A stretch of 64,000 nt of DNA, from the NCBI RefSeq assembly GCF_026212465.1, contig NC_080048.1, positions 25,306,280-25,370,279 of the forward strand, given 5' to 3'. Under the pieces are notes generated by a model. That model was not told where the DNA came from, searched no databases, and worked only from the letters and a program-made list of their open reading frames with translations. This DNA is from Amaranthus tricolor (Eukaryota > Streptophyta > Magnoliopsida > Caryophyllales > Amaranthaceae). A program made the translations under genes and the position numbers. Below are positions 62,926-64,000 of this stretch, piece after piece. The first letter of the stretch is position 1. Each line of letters begins with the position of its first letter.

Positions 62926-63301
62926 TTACTCAAACTTGGTTTTGATGCGAAACCGGGGCTGATTAAGGCCTTGGTTATGCAAGGATTAATGTTGTGCGTA
63001 AGCTTTGATTAATGACACAGTCAAAAACTACAAATGATCATGAAAAGAACAGGAAACAACCACAAACACTTAAACAAAATTCTGATCTAGCAAACTGTCG
63101 ACCAGCCCTCCTTCGACTCAGGTTCTAGGAGTCCACCGGGATTGTTAGAATGGTTTTAGGACCTTGATAGCTAGATCCAAGTACCAAGATTCCATTTCCA
63201 CTTTAGCCTAGGTCCTGGATGCATAGGTTTGGTCTCCACGTGTCGTGCAAGGTGGTCTGGTCACTAGTTTGATGCTGTCAATTTCGCGTTTTTATTTTTC
63301 A
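62926..63301 (+). repeat. S38, modified B, last S unit
   Basis: As S34 and S36 but with the ordinary GTGGTCTGGTC. It is followed by a linker-type monomer (GGGATATTATTG) and then ordinary monomers, so its C partner is missing. Confidence 0.94.
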
Positions 63302-63975
63302 ATTTCGCGCGTAAAGTAGGTCAAACATGGTTTGTTATGCACGAAACTTGGCACACAACACTATTTGGGATATTATTGTGTTGAAATGGTTAGACTTTAT
63401 AATAATAGTCATATACTAGAAATTAGAAGTTAAGTTGCGATTTTATGCGTTTTTAAGCGTTTTTGTCAATTTCGCGCGTAAAGTAGGTCAAACATGGTTT
63501 GTTATGCACGAAACATGGCACACAACACTATTTGGCATATATTATTGTGTTGAAATGGTTAGAATTGATAATAATAGTCATATGCTAGAAATTAGAAGTT
63601 AAGTTGCGATTTTATGCGTTTTTAAGCGTTTTTGTCAATTTCGCGCGTAAAGTACGAAAACTTGGTTTGTTATGCACGAAATTTTGCACACAACACTATT
63701 TGGCATATATTATTGTGTTGAAATGGTTTGAATTGATAATAATAGTCATATGCTAGAAATTAGAAGTTAAGTTGCGATTTTATGCGTTTTTAAGTGTTTT
63801 TGTCAATTCCGCGCGTAAAGTAGCTCAAACTTTGTTTGTTTTGCACGAAACTTGGCACACAACACTATTTGGTATATATTATTGTGTAGAAGTTGTTAGA
63901 ATTGAAAATCATAGTCATATTCTAGAATTTATGTGTTAATTTGCGATTTTATGCGTTTTTAACCGTTTTTGACAC
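63302..63975 (+). repeat. terminal, decaying monomers
   Basis: Four monomers at 63,316, 63,483, 63,652 and 63,820. The first is linker-like. The third starts GTACGAAAACTTGG and has GAAATTTTGCAC. The fourth has many changes (CAATTCCGCG, GTAGCTCAAACTTTG, GGTATATATT, GTGTAGAAGTTG, GAAAATCATAG, CTAGAATTTATGTG). Rising divergence towards the end is typical of the border of a satellite array. Confidence 0.9.
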
Positions 63976-64000
63976 TAACTTCTATTTTCTCTTAGTGCTT
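63976..64000. other. non-satellite flank
   Basis: After AACCGTTTTTGACACTAAC the sequence no longer follows the monomer, where GTCAATTTCGCGCG would be expected. The last bases, rich in T and C, have no counterpart elsewhere in the window. Too short to identify. Confidence 0.7.

Larger units (their letters stand above)
1..63975 (+). repeat. composite satellite array: 169-bp monomers plus 38 S units
   Basis: The array is continuous and head-to-tail with no inversion. The landmark GCGCGTAAAGTA recurs every 169 bases (about 290 times) or every 390 bases where an S unit lies (38 times). Seen directly: the two periods, the single orientation, sharp S borders and high identity between copies. Known: 150-180-bp AT-rich tandem repeats with higher-order structure are typical of eukaryotic centromeric and pericentromeric heterochromatin. 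Inferred: this is such a block. A subtelomeric or knob array is also possible, because the sequence alone cannot show CENH3 occupancy. The array runs off the left end of the window and ends near the right end. Confidence 0.98.

Noticed and set aside
1..63975. CRISPR array, suggested by regular repeats
   Set aside because: Repeats are 169 bp and contiguous with no unique spacers; the longer S units are themselves repeated.
1..64000. Bacterial or phage origin with iterons
   Set aside because: Size (over 60 kb), AT-rich 169-bp units, layered higher-order structure and absence of any gene do not fit a bacterial replicon.

Overview
The whole window is satellite DNA. I find no protein-coding gene, no tRNA or rRNA gene, no recognisable transposon and no CRISPR array. 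From base 1 to about 63,975 it is one head-to-tail array, all in one orientation, built from two units. The first is an AT-rich monomer of 169 bp (about 33% GC by my count of one copy), present in roughly 290 copies. The second is a longer unit, called S here, present in 38 copies. Each S replaces one monomer step of 169 bp with a step of 390 bp, and its core is unlike the monomer. All long reading frames are translations of the 169-bp monomer: two or three repeats of the same peptide, open only because 169 is not a multiple of 3.

This points to a eukaryotic genome, in a centromeric or other constitutive heterochromatin block, assembled from long reads. A plant is my favoured guess because of monomer size, composition and the variable higher-order structure, but I do not recognise the family and cannot name a species.

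Layout. (1) 1-33,028 holds eleven S units of subtype A (S1-S11), separated by 2 to 43 monomers; 5,669-12,953 is the longest stretch without S. (2) 33,029-58,104 holds subtypes B and C, usually as B-C doublets whose starts lie 557 bp apart, joined by a 167-bp monomer variant. Doublets are separated by 3 to 16 monomers, and this part contains several local tandem duplications. (3) 58,105-63,301 is a young three-copy higher-order repeat with a period of 1,792-1,793 bp. (4) 63,302-63,975 holds the last four monomers, increasingly diverged. (5) The final ~25 bases are not satellite, so the window ends at one edge of the array.

How the parts relate. Distances between S units are close to 390 + n x 169, so S and monomers exchange in register. 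Monomer variants recur in a similar order after and before each S, so S was amplified together with its neighbours. Recombinant S units, duplicated blocks and the missing C partner after S14 fit unequal crossing-over and gene conversion. Small homopolymer and dinucleotide length errors are dense in about 1-5 kb, 13-27 kb and 45-47 kb but rare elsewhere, which suggests uneven assembly polishing.
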